A stretch of DNA of 11,692 nucleotides from SIG565 sp045590755 (lineage in GTDB: Bacteria; Bacillota; Clostridia; Oscillospirales; Acutalibacteraceae), in assembly GCA_045590755.1 (NCBI GenBank), contig JAZNRP010000032.1:1-11692 (forward strand), written 5' to 3'. The notes under the pieces were generated by a model. That model worked only from the letters and a program-made list of their open reading frames with translations, had not been told where the DNA came from and did not search any database. Positions 11,639 to 11,692 of the stretch are shown here, one piece after another. The translations under genes were made by a program, and so were the position numbers. How positions within the stretch are numbered: the stretch's first letter is position 1; every line of letters starts with the position of its first letter.

Positions 11639-11692
11639 ATGGGAAGACCAAAAGGCGGAACAAATATTACCCACAGCAAAGAGGAAAAGCTG
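11639..11692 (+). CDS. probable IS3-type transposase helper protein, N-terminus only
   Basis: The first 18 codons of a gene cut by the window edge encode MGRPKGGTNITHSKEEKL. Starts of the form MGRPKGG-N--(Y/H)SKEEKL are, as far as I recall, typical of helix-turn-helix OrfA-like proteins of IS3-family elements in Firmicutes. GGAAGGAG (11622-11629) is nine bases before ATG 11639. The fragment is short, so the family call rests on a few residues; another 'GRPKG' DNA-binding protein is possible. The upstream perfect inverted repeat is compatible with an element boundary. Confidence 0.55.
   Translation, partial: MGRPKGGTNITHSKEEKL

Overview
The window looks like a chromosomal segment of an AT-rich Gram-positive anaerobe, most likely an uncultured gut Clostridia (Oscillospiraceae/Ruminococcaceae-like). 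Support for this: strong AGGAGG-type ribosome binding sites, near-consensus sigma-A promoters (TTGACA-17-TATAAT), hairpin-plus-U-tract terminators, the standard code with TAA/TGA stops, and typical Firmicutes families (XRE regulator, cupin-AraC regulators, TIGR01212-like radical SAM protein). The lineage is inferred from style, not from a marker gene.

Layout. (1) 1-120: short hairpins and a bidirectional terminator. (2) 106-1556: a small divergent module with a 71-aa XRE repressor on the minus strand and, on the plus strand, an unrecognised three-helix membrane protein ending in two 35-residue Ala-rich repeats. A textbook promoter whose spacer is filled by a perfect 15-bp palindrome lies between them, and the module is bracketed by two terminators that share a hairpin core. 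(3) 1583-9226: a carbohydrate locus of two mirror-image halves. One half is a minus-strand operon of two tandemly duplicated PIG-L (LmbE-type) deacetylases and a divergent NagB-like protein, divergent from a plus-strand AraC regulator. The other half is a minus-strand AraC regulator divergent from a plus-strand operon of a TIM-barrel sugar isomerase/epimerase, a Gfo/Idh/MocA oxidoreductase and an unrecognised TIM-barrel glycosidase-like protein. The two AraC genes converge with only four bases between their stop codons. (4) 9232-11607: a radical SAM protein of the TIGR01212/YhcC type, and a CPA2-type cation:proton antiporter with its own consensus promoter inside the end of the preceding gene. 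(5) 11561-11692: an 18-bp-stem terminator/inverted repeat followed by the first 18 codons of a probable IS3-type transposase helper ORF, cut by the window edge.

How the genes may work together. The carbohydrate locus has no transporter, kinase or secreted enzyme in view, and every enzyme appears cytoplasmic. A reasonable reading is intracellular processing of an N-acetylated amino-sugar conjugate: deacetylation by PIG-L enzymes, handling of the amino sugar by the NagB-like protein, and oxidation/epimerisation plus bond cleavage by the other operon. The NagB-like protein has lost the usual proton-relay Asp and the phosphate-loop motif, so the substrate is probably not glucosamine-6-phosphate. 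The pathway is inference; the families are well supported.
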